The notes beneath the pieces were generated by a model. It worked only from the letters and a program-made list of their open reading frames with translations, made no database searches and was not told the DNA's origin. 64,000 bases of DNA from Phenylobacterium sp. (GTDB lineage: Bacteria > Pseudomonadota > Alphaproteobacteria > Caulobacterales > Caulobacteraceae), in assembly GCF_013822795.1 (NCBI RefSeq), contig NZ_PNLB01000003.1, positions 62,001-126,000 on the forward strand, read 5' to 3'. Both the position numbers and the translations under genes were made by a program. Shown here one piece after another: positions 38,009-46,377 of this stretch; the first letter of the stretch is position 1; each line of letters begins with the position of its first letter.

Positions 38009-38980
38009 TTAGCGCGAAGGCTCGAGCTTGGTGTTCAGCACCCAGCCGACATTGTCGTTCTCGTCGGCGACTTCCCACCAGAGGCCGTCCTTCTGGCCGG
38101 TCGGATAGAGAATCGCGCCCGGCTGCAGCGCGCGGACCAACGCGCCCTTGGCGTCCGGCGCGCGGCGCATGTTGACCGGAGCCGTCGCGGTGAAGGTCTT
38201 GGACGGCGAGGCCGGAGCCGCACCGGGCGAGTTGGACACCAGGCCCAGCTCGCTGACCATCTTCGAATAGGCCTGGATGAACGACAGGGTGACAATGCGG
38301 CCGGTCTCGGTGTCTTCGTAGCCGCCGCCGACGGCGCCGCCGAAGCCGGTGGAGCCGAAGCCGCCGCCGCCCGCGCTCCAGCCGATGTCGTTCTTCACCG
38401 CATAACCGTCGGTGACCGAGACGGTCTCGGTGGTGCGGACGTTGGTCAGCGACAGCACGGTGTTGGCTTCCAGCTTGCGGGTCTTGATGCCGCCCACCAG
38501 CGCGCCGGCGGTGCCGCCGATCAGCCCGCCGGCGATGCCGGCCAACGCCGAGCCGCCGGCGTTGCCGTCGGCCGCCTGCACTTCAGCGACCAGAACGTAG
38601 TCGGCGGCCTTGATCTGGCCCTGGCCGACGTTCGAGCCGCGCTGCATGCCGAGGCCCGAGCCGATGTCGCGTTCAGCCTGCGCGGCGTTGAGGCCCGCGC
38701 CGCGGTCCACCAGGTTGAAGCAACCCGACTTCTGGACGATCGAGCGCAGCAGCTTGGCCGGCGGAGCCAGATTGTACTGGTTCCAACCGCGCGGATCGTC
38801 GCCGTTGGTGATCGACAGCGTGCCGAGCTTGCGGGTGCAACGCGGCACTTCGGCCGATGCGGCCTCCTGCATCTTCTGAGCGTTGGACGCCTTGGCCGGA
38901 CGGCCTTGCGCGAACGCACCCGCCGGCGCCGCAGTCAGCACCGCTGCGCCGACCATGGCCAGCTTTGCAAAACGCGACAT
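38009..38980 (-). CDS. CsgG-like periplasmic protein with C-terminal SH3 domain
   Basis: The 323-residue exported protein has a signal peptide (MSRFAKLAMVGAAVLTAAPAG, cleavage near AFAQ), no lipobox Cys, a CsgG/curli-assembly-like domain (about 50-250, with FNLVDRGAGLNAAQAERDIG and AADYVLVAEVQAADGN, and a Gly-rich hairpin GGLIGGTAGALVGGIKTRKL) and a bacterial SH3 domain (about 260-323, VNMRRAPDAKGALVRALQPG). CsgG itself is a lipoprotein pore; the lack of a lipid Cys argues for a soluble or otherwise anchored relative. It is convergent with erpA and divergent from xth. Confidence 0.82.
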   Translation of the reverse strand: MSRFAKLAMVGAAVLTAAPAGAFAQGRPAKASNAQKMQEAASAEVPRCTRKLGTLSITNGDDPRGWNQYNLAPPAKLLRSIVQKSGCFNLVDRGAGLNAAQAERDIGSGLGMQRGSNVGQGQIKAADYVLVAEVQAADGNAGGSALAGIAGGLIGGTAGALVGGIKTRKLEANTVLSLTNVRTTETVSVTDGYAVKNDIGWSAGGGGFGSTGFGGAVGGGYEDTETGRIVTLSFIQAYSKMVSELGLVSNSPGAAPASPSKTFTATAPVNMRRAPDAKGALVRALQPGAILYPTGQKDGLWWEVADENDNVGWVLNTKLEPSR

Positions 38981-39109
38981 GATTACCCCCGAACAATGAC
39001 AATTGGTCGCAGGTAGCTAGACTATCATTGCGACAAGGTCACGTGCGTTCGCAGGGCTTGAGCCGCAGAGGCGGCGCCACTAGCGTCCCGCCCCTAGCTG
39101 GAGCAGTCG

Positions 39110-39889
39110 ATGCGCATCGCGACCTGGAACGTAAATTCTGTCAACGCACGCCTGGAGACGGTGCTGCGCTGGTTCGAGGAGGCCGCGCCGGACGTCGCCT
39201 GCCTGCAGGAAATCAAATGCGTCGACGAGAAGTTTCCGGCCGAGGCGTTCGAGCGCCTGGGCTACAACGTCGCCGTCCACGGCCAAAAGACCTACAACGG
39301 CGTAGCCATCCTCTCGAAGGCGCCGCTGGAGGACGTTCGCAAGGGCCTGCCGGGCGACGACGCCGACGAGCAGGCGCGCTATCTTGAGGCGGTGATCAGC
39401 GGACCGCGTCCGGTGCGGGTGGCGTCGATCTACCTGCCGAACGGCAATCCCATCTCCACCGAAAAGTTCGATTACAAGCTGCGCTGGATGGCGCGCCTGA
39501 ACGCCCATGCCCGCGAACTGCTAAGCTACGAGGAGCCGCTGGCCCTGGTCGGCGACTACAACGTCATTCCCGAAGCGCGCGATGCGGCCCACCCAGAGAA
39601 CTGGCTGGGCGACGCGCTCTTCCAGCCGCAGAGCCGCGAGGCGTTCCGGGCTTTACAGTGGCTGGGCCTGACCGAAGCCTACATGACCGCCGACGGCGCG
39701 ACCGGGGCCTACACCTTCTGGGACTATCAGGCCGGCGCCTGGCAGCGGAACAACGGCATCCGCATCGACCACGCCCTGCTCTCGCCCCAGGCCGCCGACC
39801 TGCTGCGCGGCTGCGTGATCCACAAGGACGTGCGCGGCTGGGACAAGCCCTCCGACCACGTGCCGCTGGTCGTCGAGCTGGAGATCTAG
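39110..39889 (+). CDS. xth: Exodeoxyribonuclease III (Xth/ExoA type)
   Basis: This Mg-dependent AP endonuclease and 3'-5' exonuclease serves base excision repair. The 259-residue protein begins MRIATWNVNSVNARLETVLR, has DVACLQEIKCVDEKFPAEAF with the catalytic Glu, and ends WDKPSDHVPLVVELE with the Asp-His pair (SDHVPL). It is in a stand-alone position between the SH3 gene and the small exported-protein gene. Confidence 0.95.
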   Translation: MRIATWNVNSVNARLETVLRWFEEAAPDVACLQEIKCVDEKFPAEAFERLGYNVAVHGQKTYNGVAILSKAPLEDVRKGLPGDDADEQARYLEAVISGPRPVRVASIYLPNGNPISTEKFDYKLRWMARLNAHARELLSYEEPLALVGDYNVIPEARDAAHPENWLGDALFQPQSREAFRALQWLGLTEAYMTADGATGAYTFWDYQAGAWQRNNGIRIDHALLSPQAADLLRGCVIHKDVRGWDKPSDHVPLVVELEI

Positions 39890-39961
39890 TTCGTCGCAAA
39901 GCGTTTGCCGCAATTCCGGCCCGATCCTAGCTGCACCATAAGTTCATCGGAGGTGATCCCC

Positions 39962-40339
39962 ATGCGAGTTCTCATGATTGCGACGCTCGCCCTGGCGGCG
40001 TCCGGCGCCCAGGCCCTGGCCCAGGACAGCGCGGCCAACGCATCGGCCGCAGGCGGCGCCTCTTCCGAGGCGGCGGGCCATCTCGCCGCCGCAGGCGTGC
40101 AGGCGGTGGTCGGCGTCGCAGCCCTGCCCGTCAGCGCCGCCGCTGGCGCCTCGGTCGTCGGCGGCTCGGCGGTGGCGTCGGCGGGCGCTGGGTCAGTTGC
40201 GGCCGGCGCCGGTCTCTCCGAAGCCGCGGGCGCCTCAGCGGACTTCACGTCCGGACCGCTCAAGGTTGACGACAAGGTCGTCGTCTCGCCCGACGCGATG
40301 CCTGCGGTGCCCTACAACGCGCAGAAACCGAATCCCTGA
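39962..40339 (+). CDS. Small exported Ala/Gly-rich protein
   Basis: The 125-residue precursor has signal peptide MRVLMIATLALAASGAQALA and a long Ala/Gly/Ser-rich low-complexity region (about 22-95) that ends in a short ordered tail (LKVDDKVVVSPDAMPAVPYN). The ATG at 39962 has an ideal GGAGGTGAT site. Its stop overlaps the start of the DUF2145 gene (ATGA). Function unknown. Confidence 0.75.
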   Translation: MRVLMIATLALAASGAQALAQDSAANASAAGGASSEAAGHLAAAGVQAVVGVAALPVSAAAGASVVGGSAVASAGAGSVAAGAGLSEAAGASADFTSGPLKVDDKVVVSPDAMPAVPYNAQKPNP

Positions 40340-41145
40340 TGAAAGCCTTTCAAGCTGCTCTCGTCGCGACGGCGCTCAGCGCCGTCGCAGCCGCCCCGGC
40401 GAGCGCGCAGGACAGCTCCGTCCGCGCGATCTCCCGGCACCTGAGCGCCGAACAGGCGGCCGCGTTCTCCAAGCAGGTCGAGCGCGACCTGGCCTCAAAG
40501 GGCGCACGGGTGGCGATGGTGTTCCGCGCCGGCCGCATGCGCGACCAGCTGCCCGAGGGCATCGCCTATACCCACGGCGCGCTCTGGGTCTACCGCGACA
40601 TCAAGACCGCCGACGGTGGCACGATGAAGGGCTACGCGGTCTACAACCTCTATGCCGGAAACGGGTCGGATTGGTCGAAGATCGAGAGCCGGTTGGTCCA
40701 GGACTACCCTCTCGACTTCACCCGCGGCTCCACCGTCGACGACATGGCTGTGATCATCCCCAGCCCGGAGATGCAGCGCCGAATCCTGGCGGTAATCGAC
40801 AGCCCGACCTACCAAAAGGTCCACAACCCGTCGTACTCGTTGGTCGCCAACCCGTGGGCCCGCAAGTACCAGAACTGCAACAACTTCATGCTGAACGTGA
40901 TCGGCGCGGCGATCTGGCAGACGGACGATCCGCAACGGATCACCACGAACCTGAAGGCCCACTACAAGCCGACGGTCGTGAAGACCAACGCCGTGGTGCG
41001 TCTCTTCGGACCGATCGCCGACCAGCGGCTGCGCACCGACGACCAGGACTCCACGGTCCGCACGGCGACCTATGAGTCGATGGCCGAGTTCATGCGCGAG
41101 AACAACATGTTGCAGGAAGCCTACGTCTTCAACTTCCAGCGCTGA
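40339..41145 (+). CDS. DUF2145 exported protein
   Basis: The 268-residue precursor has a signal peptide (MKAFQAALVATALSAVAAAP, cleavage near ASAQ) and DUF2145 blocks GIAYTHGALWVYRDIK, VYNLYAGNGSDWSKIESRL, NPWARKYQNCNNFMLNVIGA. The His of THGA and Cys of QNCNNF could form a Cys-His catalytic site, but no activity is established. The start ATG overlaps the previous stop, so it is translated with the small exported protein. Confidence 0.8.
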   Translation: MKAFQAALVATALSAVAAAPASAQDSSVRAISRHLSAEQAAAFSKQVERDLASKGARVAMVFRAGRMRDQLPEGIAYTHGALWVYRDIKTADGGTMKGYAVYNLYAGNGSDWSKIESRLVQDYPLDFTRGSTVDDMAVIIPSPEMQRRILAVIDSPTYQKVHNPSYSLVANPWARKYQNCNNFMLNVIGAAIWQTDDPQRITTNLKAHYKPTVVKTNAVVRLFGPIADQRLRTDDQDSTVRTATYESMAEFMRENNMLQEAYVFNFQR

Positions 41146-41206
41146 GCTTCTCCTGCCCGGAGTTCGGAGCTAGCGTGGCCGCGAGAAGCTGCTGGGAGAT
41201 CGGGCC

Positions 41207-41809
41207 ATGGGCGCGGTCGAACTGGTCGGAGTGGCCGCAAGCCTGAGCTTTCTAGCGGGCTGGAGGCTCTATGCGTGCATCGCCGCCGCGGGCTTGGCTA
41301 TGCGTTTCGGGCTCATCGATCTGCCGCAGAAAATCCAGGCCTTGGACGCGCTCGCCAATCCCTGGGTGATCGGCATCGCCGCCCTGGGCGCCGTGGCCGA
41401 GCTGGTCGCCGACAAGGTGATGTGGTTCGACAGCCTCTGGGACGGGGCCCACACGCTGATCCGTCCGCTGGGCGGAGCGTTGTTGGCGCTGGCCATCGTC
41501 GATGCGTCCGACCCGGCCTGGCAGGTGGTCGTGTTCATGCTGGGCGGCGGCGCCGCCCTGCTGAGCCACAGCGCCAAGGCCAGCGCCCGCGCGGTGGTGA
41601 ACACCAGCCCCGAGCCGGTCAGCAACATCGCCGTCAGCGGCTTCGAAGACGTGATGACCGCCGGGGGCCTGTGGCTGGTGCTGAGCCAGCCGCACATCGC
41701 CCTCGCCGTGGCGACCTTCCTGCTGCTGTGCGCGCTCGGTGTGATCTATGTCAGCTGGCGCATGCTGAGGCGGCTTCGGCGCTGGTGGTCCCGCGGGACT
41801 AGCCCCTGA
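41207..41809 (+). CDS. DUF4126 membrane protein
   Basis: The 200-residue integral membrane protein has about five TM segments. The family blocks are ELVGVAASLSFLAGWRLYAC, DLPQKIQALDALANPWVI and a conserved STSPEPVSN-like segment (VNTSPEPVSNIAVSGFEDV). The C-terminal tail is strongly basic (about 178-196). Function unknown. It overlaps the convergent YidB-like gene by 11 bases. Confidence 0.8.
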   Translation: MGAVELVGVAASLSFLAGWRLYACIAAAGLAMRFGLIDLPQKIQALDALANPWVIGIAALGAVAELVADKVMWFDSLWDGAHTLIRPLGGALLALAIVDASDPAWQVVVFMLGGGAALLSHSAKASARAVVNTSPEPVSNIAVSGFEDVMTAGGLWLVLSQPHIALAVATFLLLCALGVIYVSWRMLRRLRRWWSRGTSP

Positions 41810-42182
41810 GCTTGCCGAGGATGTCAGCGATGCCGCCCAGTCCGCCGCCGGCTGGGACCTGGCCGTTCGGGGTCAGCTGATCAATCACCTGCGGCAGCAC
41901 CTGGGCCAGCGTGCCGGCGGCGGCCTGCGGGTCGATACCCAGCTTGGCGGCGAATTCGGCCACCATGCCCGACGAGAGCACCGCCTGGATCTGCTCGGCC
42001 GAGACCGGCATGTTGCCGCCCGTCGAGACCCACGACTTGGCGATCTCGCCCAATCCGCCCTGTTCGAAGGCGCCGAGCAGACCGCCGAGGCCGCCCGGCT
42101 GCTGGCCAAGGAGGTCGGTAATGGCCCCGATCGGCGAGCCGTCGCCGCCCGCGCCGCCCAGAATGCTGTCCAACAGACCCAT
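41799..42182 (-). CDS. YidB family protein (DUF937)
   Basis: The 127-residue Gly-rich protein starts MGLLDSILGGAGGDGSP and carries the YidB core: SWVSTGGNMPVSAEQIQAVL, then KLGIDPQAAAGTLAQVLPQV and VIDQLTPNGQVPAGG. The homologue in E. coli is of unknown function. No signal peptide. It is divergent from the gene at 42311. Confidence 0.82.
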   Translation of the reverse strand: MGLLDSILGGAGGDGSPIGAITDLLGQQPGGLGGLLGAFEQGGLGEIAKSWVSTGGNMPVSAEQIQAVLSSGMVAEFAAKLGIDPQAAAGTLAQVLPQVIDQLTPNGQVPAGGGLGGIADILGKLRG

Positions 42183-42310
42183 ATCGCGCTCCTGTCATCT
42201 GGTGATCGAACAGATCTCCGAAGGCATATGAGACACCACCTGAGTGACACTTCAATCATCGGCTGGCGGGCGCTCTTCTCGGTTTTCGCGAACGGCGCTA
42301 GCGTCCAGGC

Positions 42311-42952
42311 ATGAACGAATGGCCCAGGCTCTTCCTGCTGCTGGCGTTGGCCGGCGTGGTCGTGACGCTGCTGGGCAGCGCAGCGGCCTGGCTAATGGAC
42401 GAAGAGCGGCGCATCCGGCGCGCGCTGAAGCGGGTCCTGAAGGGGCCGGCCGAAGCGGTGGTCATCGCCCGCGGGCGCGGGCGCGGCGCAGGGTTCAACA
42501 CCTCGACCGGACTGATGGCCGTGGCCTGGGACGCCGGGGCGTGGCTGCTGATCTACCGGCTGGACGAGCTGATGGGCGCCGAGGTCATCGTCGACGGCCA
42601 GGTGGTGGCGCGTGCCTACCGCGGCGAGCCCCGGCGCGCCCTGGACCAGACGCTTGAGCACGCTGCGCGGGTGACGCTGCGGCTGATCTTCGACGACCCG
42701 CATCATCCCGACTTCGACCTCGACCTGTGGCTGGCCGGCGACGAGACGCGCCGGCGGACGACCTCGCCCGGCGACGCCATGCAGGAGGCCAACCGCTGGC
42801 TGGCGCGGGCCGAAGCGATCCTGCGCCGCCCGATCGCACCGCGCGTGGCCGCCGGCCCGCCGGGCCCTGCGTGGCCCCCTGTGGACGACGAAGACGATGC
42901 GAACGACGAGGAGCCGCCGTTCCAGCTGGGCAGCGACGAGCGGCTGCTGTGA
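42311..42952 (+). CDS. Conserved hypothetical single-TM protein
   Basis: The 213-residue protein has an N-terminal TM (about 7-30, LFLLLALAGVVVTLLGSAAAW), then a soluble domain with GPAEAVVIARGRGRGAGFN and VTLRLIFDDPHHPDFDLDLW, and an acidic tail (DDEDDANDEEPPF). No family is recognised with confidence; such proteins occur in Caulobacterales. It starts divergently from the YidB-like gene and is convergent with the racemase-like gene. Confidence 0.65.
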   Translation: MNEWPRLFLLLALAGVVVTLLGSAAAWLMDEERRIRRALKRVLKGPAEAVVIARGRGRGAGFNTSTGLMAVAWDAGAWLLIYRLDELMGAEVIVDGQVVARAYRGEPRRALDQTLEHAARVTLRLIFDDPHHPDFDLDLWLAGDETRRRTTSPGDAMQEANRWLARAEAILRRPIAPRVAAGPPGPAWPPVDDEDDANDEEPPFQLGSDERLL

Positions 42953-42956
42953 GGCT

Positions 42957-43640
42957 CTAGCCCAGCGCGAAGTCGACGCCGGCCTGGGCATGGACCAGCG
43001 CGGTGTCGATCACCGGGCGATCGAGATCCTCTGGCGACAGCAGAAGACCAACTTCCGTACAGCCGAAGATCACGCAGTCGGCGTCCGCCGCACGAGCAAC
43101 CATGGCCAGCACCTCGGCCTTGGAGGCCGGCGATATCACGCCCTGGCACAGCTCGTCGTAGATGATCGCGTGCAGTCGCTCGCGTTCGGCGTCGCCCGGG
43201 ATCGCCGCCTCGACGCCCTGGGCCTTCAGACGGTCGCGGTAGAACGGCTTTTCCATGGTGAAGCGAGTGGCCAACAGCAGCGGCCGCGCGCAGCCCGCCG
43301 CCTTCACCGCGTCGGCGGTGGCGTCGGCAATGTGGATCAGCGGCACAGTCACCGCCGCCTGCACCTGGTCGGCCACCAGATGCATGGTGTTCGCCCCGAT
43401 CATGATCGCCTCAGCGCCGGCCCGCTCCAGCCGGGCCGCGGCCTGGGCCAGAACCTCGCCGGCGCCCTGCCAGTCGCCGTCGGCCTGCATCTGCGCGATG
43501 GGCGCGAAATCCACCGACCACATCAGCAGCTGCATGGAGTGCAGGCCACCCAGCCGCTCGCGGACCAGGCGGTTCATGGCCTGATAGTAGAGCGTGGTGC
43601 TCTCGGCGCTCATCCCGCCCAGCAAGCCGACCGTACGCAT
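42957..43640 (-). CDS. Aspartate/glutamate racemase family protein, catalytic residue altered
   Basis: The 227-residue protein follows the two-Cys (or Thr/Cys) racemase fold: RTVGLLGGMSAESTTLYYQA opens the first half, CVIFGCTEVGLLLSPEDL holds the second catalytic Cys. In the first half the usual CNTMH or TNTMH reads GANTMH, so the first acid/base residue is Ala. Two-base racemisation is therefore doubtful; it may be a one-base enzyme, an isomerase or inactive. The start at 43640 matches the family; an upstream in-frame extension is not family-like. Confidence 0.82.
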   Translation of the reverse strand: MRTVGLLGGMSAESTTLYYQAMNRLVRERLGGLHSMQLLMWSVDFAPIAQMQADGDWQGAGEVLAQAAARLERAGAEAIMIGANTMHLVADQVQAAVTVPLIHIADATADAVKAAGCARPLLLATRFTMEKPFYRDRLKAQGVEAAIPGDAERERLHAIIYDELCQGVISPASKAEVLAMVARAADADCVIFGCTEVGLLLSPEDLDRPVIDTALVHAQAGVDFALG

Positions 43641-43740
43641 TGAACCCTCGACTACGTTTGACTTGGCCGATTGAGCTGCGCGTCCCGCGCAAGCAGTCGT
43701 CCGGCTCACTGCTGGCCGCTAAGCGCCGGGCGCACCCAGC

Positions 43741-44220
43741 CTAGAGCGCCGCCTTGATCGCGCCGACGACCTCGTCGTCCAGCGGTTCCGTGCGCGGGCC
43801 GAAGGCGCGGATCAGCTTGCCGTCCTTGCCTACCAGGATTTTATGGAAGTTCCAGACCGGCTCGGCCGGTTCGCCCAGCACTTCCTTGGCCCACTTGTAG
43901 AAGGGGTGGGCGCTGTCGCCCTTGACGTCGGTCTTGCCGGTCAACGGGAAGTCGACGGCGAACCGGGTCTCGCAGAATTCCTTGATCTCGGTTTCGGTGC
44001 CCGGTTCCTGCCCCGCGAACTGGTTGCAGGGCACGCCCAGAACGACCAACCCCTGATCGCGATAGTCGCTGTAGAGCTTCTCGAGCCCCTCGTACTGCGG
44101 GGTCAACCCGCACTGCGAGGCCGTGTTCACCACCAGCACGACCTTGTCCCGATAGGTCTCCAGCGGCAGGTGGCCGCCTTCGATGGTGTGGAACTCAAAG
44201 TCGTAGGCGAACTTGGTCAT
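43741..44220 (-). CDS. Glutathione peroxidase (Cys type)
   Basis: The 159-residue thioredoxin-fold peroxidase reduces hydroperoxides. The active site reads NTASQCGLTPQY with Cys37 (not selenocysteine), the second motif is LGVPCNQFAGQEPG with the Gln, and the Trp is in VWNFHKILVGKDG. The reductant could be thioredoxin or glutathione. It lies between the racemase-like gene and the Gfo/Idh/MocA gene, all on the minus strand. Confidence 0.92.
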   Translation of the reverse strand: MTKFAYDFEFHTIEGGHLPLETYRDKVVLVVNTASQCGLTPQYEGLEKLYSDYRDQGLVVLGVPCNQFAGQEPGTETEIKEFCETRFAVDFPLTGKTDVKGDSAHPFYKWAKEVLGEPAEPVWNFHKILVGKDGKLIRAFGPRTEPLDDEVVGAIKAAL

Positions 44221-44262
44221 GGCCGTGCTCCACCGCTGGGGTCTTGCCCAAACCTAACGCCG

Positions 44263-45189
44263 CTACCCCCGATCCTCCAACGCCTGTTCGACAGCCAGCG
44301 CCAGATCGAGCGCTCGGGCCGCCTCCTGGGCGGTCACGATCGGGCGAGGCGACTCGCCGCGCACCGCCGCCAGGAAGCCCTCGACGCTGGTCGCCAGGGT
44401 GTCCTTCACCGCCGGCGCGTCGGCATAGTCCTCGTTCAGCGGGAAGCCGGTGGTGTTGCGGAACTTGCGGCTGATGAAGTCGATCTCGACCTCGCCGGAC
44501 GGATAGACCAGCTTCATGCTGCGCTTGCGCTCCAGCGCCATGCGCGAGGAATCGAACACCGCGGTGAAGCCGTCGTCGAAGGTCACCTCGGCGCGGGCCT
44601 GGTCCCAGCCGCCGGAGAAATCGACCTTGCCCTCGCCTTCCACCGCCACGGGCTGGGCGGTCGACAGCGACAGCGCCAGGTCCAGATCGTGGATCATCAG
44701 GTCGAGCACTACCGAAACGTCGAGGCTGCGCTCGGACGGGGTGCCATGGCGGATCGATTCCAGGCGCAACGGCTGCTCGGGGATGTCGAACAGGCCCATG
44801 GCCTGGAACACCACTCGCTCCTGGTGGCCGCAGGCGACGACCAGATTCTGCTTGGCCGCCTCGGCGATGATCTTGTCGGCGTCGGCCAGGCTGATGGCGA
44901 TAGGCTTTTCAATGTAGACCGGCTTGCCGGCCTTTAGCGCCGCCAGCGCGCCCTCGATGTGGACGCTGGCCGGCGAGGCGACCGTGACGACGTCGCAGGC
45001 CTCAAGAAACTCGTCGATCTTGTGGAACGCCCGGCCGCCCAGCGGAACGGCCAGCGCTGCGGCGCGGTCGGGGTGGTGAGTGTCGAGCACCGCCGACAGC
45101 ACAGCCCCCTTGGCGCCCGCATACTTGCGCGCGTGGTGGCCGCCGAACACGCCGGCGCCGATCACGCCGCCTCGCAGGGGTTCGCCCAT
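44263..45189 (-). CDS. Gfo/Idh/MocA family oxidoreductase
   Basis: The 308-residue NAD(P)-dependent oxidoreductase has a Rossmann start GVIGAGVFGGHHARKYA, the cofactor-domain end KPVYIEKPIAISLADADKI with the catalytic-type EKP, and a C-terminal substrate domain with HDLDLALSLSTAQPVAVEG. The substrate (sugar or inositol-like) cannot be told. The ATG at 45189 is preferred over one five codons upstream. It follows no clear pathway neighbours. Confidence 0.86.
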   Translation of the reverse strand: MGEPLRGGVIGAGVFGGHHARKYAGAKGAVLSAVLDTHHPDRAAALAVPLGGRAFHKIDEFLEACDVVTVASPASVHIEGALAALKAGKPVYIEKPIAISLADADKIIAEAAKQNLVVACGHQERVVFQAMGLFDIPEQPLRLESIRHGTPSERSLDVSVVLDLMIHDLDLALSLSTAQPVAVEGEGKVDFSGGWDQARAEVTFDDGFTAVFDSSRMALERKRSMKLVYPSGEVEIDFISRKFRNTTGFPLNEDYADAPAVKDTLATSVEGFLAAVRGESPRPIVTAQEAARALDLALAVEQALEDRG

Positions 45190-45309
45190 GGATTCGCTCC
45201 GCAACCAACTCTAGCGCCGCGCCTTACACGGAAGCCCCACTCGACGCCACCTGCGGCGAGCGCCAACGTGGGCCGCAAGAGATCACCGGCGGGCAAGGGA
45301 GACGCCAGA

Positions 45310-46314
45310 ATGACCACCTCGCGCGAGGTCCGGCTCAAGAGCCGCCCCGTCGGCACGCCGAACGCCGACAACTTCGAACTGGCGTCCGTCACCCTGCCCC
45401 CACCCGCGGCGGGCGAGGTTCAGGTCCGCAACGACTGGATGACCGTCGACCCCTACATGCGCGGCCGGATGAACGACGCAAAGAGCTATGCGGCGCCCTA
45501 CGCCCTGGGCGAGGCCATGCATGGCGGCGCGGTCGGCACCGTCATCGCGTCCGGCGACGAGGGCTTCAAGCCGGGCGACCTGGTGCAGTCCAACTACGGC
45601 TGGCGCGAGGCGTTCAACGCTCACGCCTCGATGGTCCAGAAGCTCGACACTATGGGCCTGCCGCCGCAGGCGTTCCTGGGCGCGGCCGGCATGCCCGGCA
45701 TGACCGCCTATGCGGGCCTGCTGCGGGTTGCGGGCCTGAAGGACGGCGACGTGGTCTTCGTTTCGGCCGCGTCCGGGGCGGTCGGCTCGATGGTCTGCCA
45801 GATCGCCAAGCTCAAGGGCCACAAGGTGATCGGCTCGGCTGGCGGGCCCGAGAAGGTGCGGTTCCTCAAGGAAGAACTCGGGGTCGACGAGGTCCTCGAC
45901 TACAAGGCCGCGCCCGACCTGGTGAAGGCGCTGGAGACCGCCGCCCCCGAGGGGATCGACGTCTATTTCGACAATGTCGGCGGCGATCACCTGGAAGCCG
46001 CGCTCAACTCGGCCCGGCCGTTCGCGCGCTTCGCGCTGTGCGGGATGATCTCGATGTACAACGCCACCACCCCGCCGCCGGGACCACGCAACATCGCCTT
46101 GGCGGTCGGCAAGCAGATCCGCATGGAGGGCTTCATCGTCTCCAGCCACTACGACTTGCTGCAGGCCTTCCACCACGACCTGGCCGAGTGGCACGCCGCC
46201 GGCAAGCTGCAGTGGCGTGAAACCGTGGTCGAAGGCATCGACCGCGCCCCCGAAGCCTTCCTCAAGTTGTTCTCCGGCGAGAACTTCGGGAAGATGCTGG
46301 TCAAGCTGTCCTGA
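45310..46314 (+). CDS. NADP-dependent zinc-free medium-chain oxidoreductase (CurA-like)
   Basis: The 334-residue MDR-fold protein has the N-terminal GroES-like part (SREVRLKSRPVGTPNADNFE, TVDPYMRGRMNDAKSYA), GMPGMTAYAGLLRVAGLKDG and the nucleotide-binding VSAASGAVGSMVCQIAKLKG; LEAALNSARPFARFALCGMI follows. The structure matches curcumin/prostaglandin reductase-like enzymes (CurA), which reduce enone double bonds. The physiological substrate is unknown. The ATG at 45310 is chosen because the family starts at TSREVRL and the longer frame upstream is unrelated. Confidence 0.86.
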   Translation: MTTSREVRLKSRPVGTPNADNFELASVTLPPPAAGEVQVRNDWMTVDPYMRGRMNDAKSYAAPYALGEAMHGGAVGTVIASGDEGFKPGDLVQSNYGWREAFNAHASMVQKLDTMGLPPQAFLGAAGMPGMTAYAGLLRVAGLKDGDVVFVSAASGAVGSMVCQIAKLKGHKVIGSAGGPEKVRFLKEELGVDEVLDYKAAPDLVKALETAAPEGIDVYFDNVGGDHLEAALNSARPFARFALCGMISMYNATTPPPGPRNIALAVGKQIRMEGFIVSSHYDLLQAFHHDLAEWHAAGKLQWRETVVEGIDRAPEAFLKLFSGENFGKMLVKLS

Positions 46315-46377
46315 GGACGTTGGCCGCTCGGGAACGAGCCGCTACAAGCCAAAGGTTAGTTCCTGCCGGAGTTTCCC

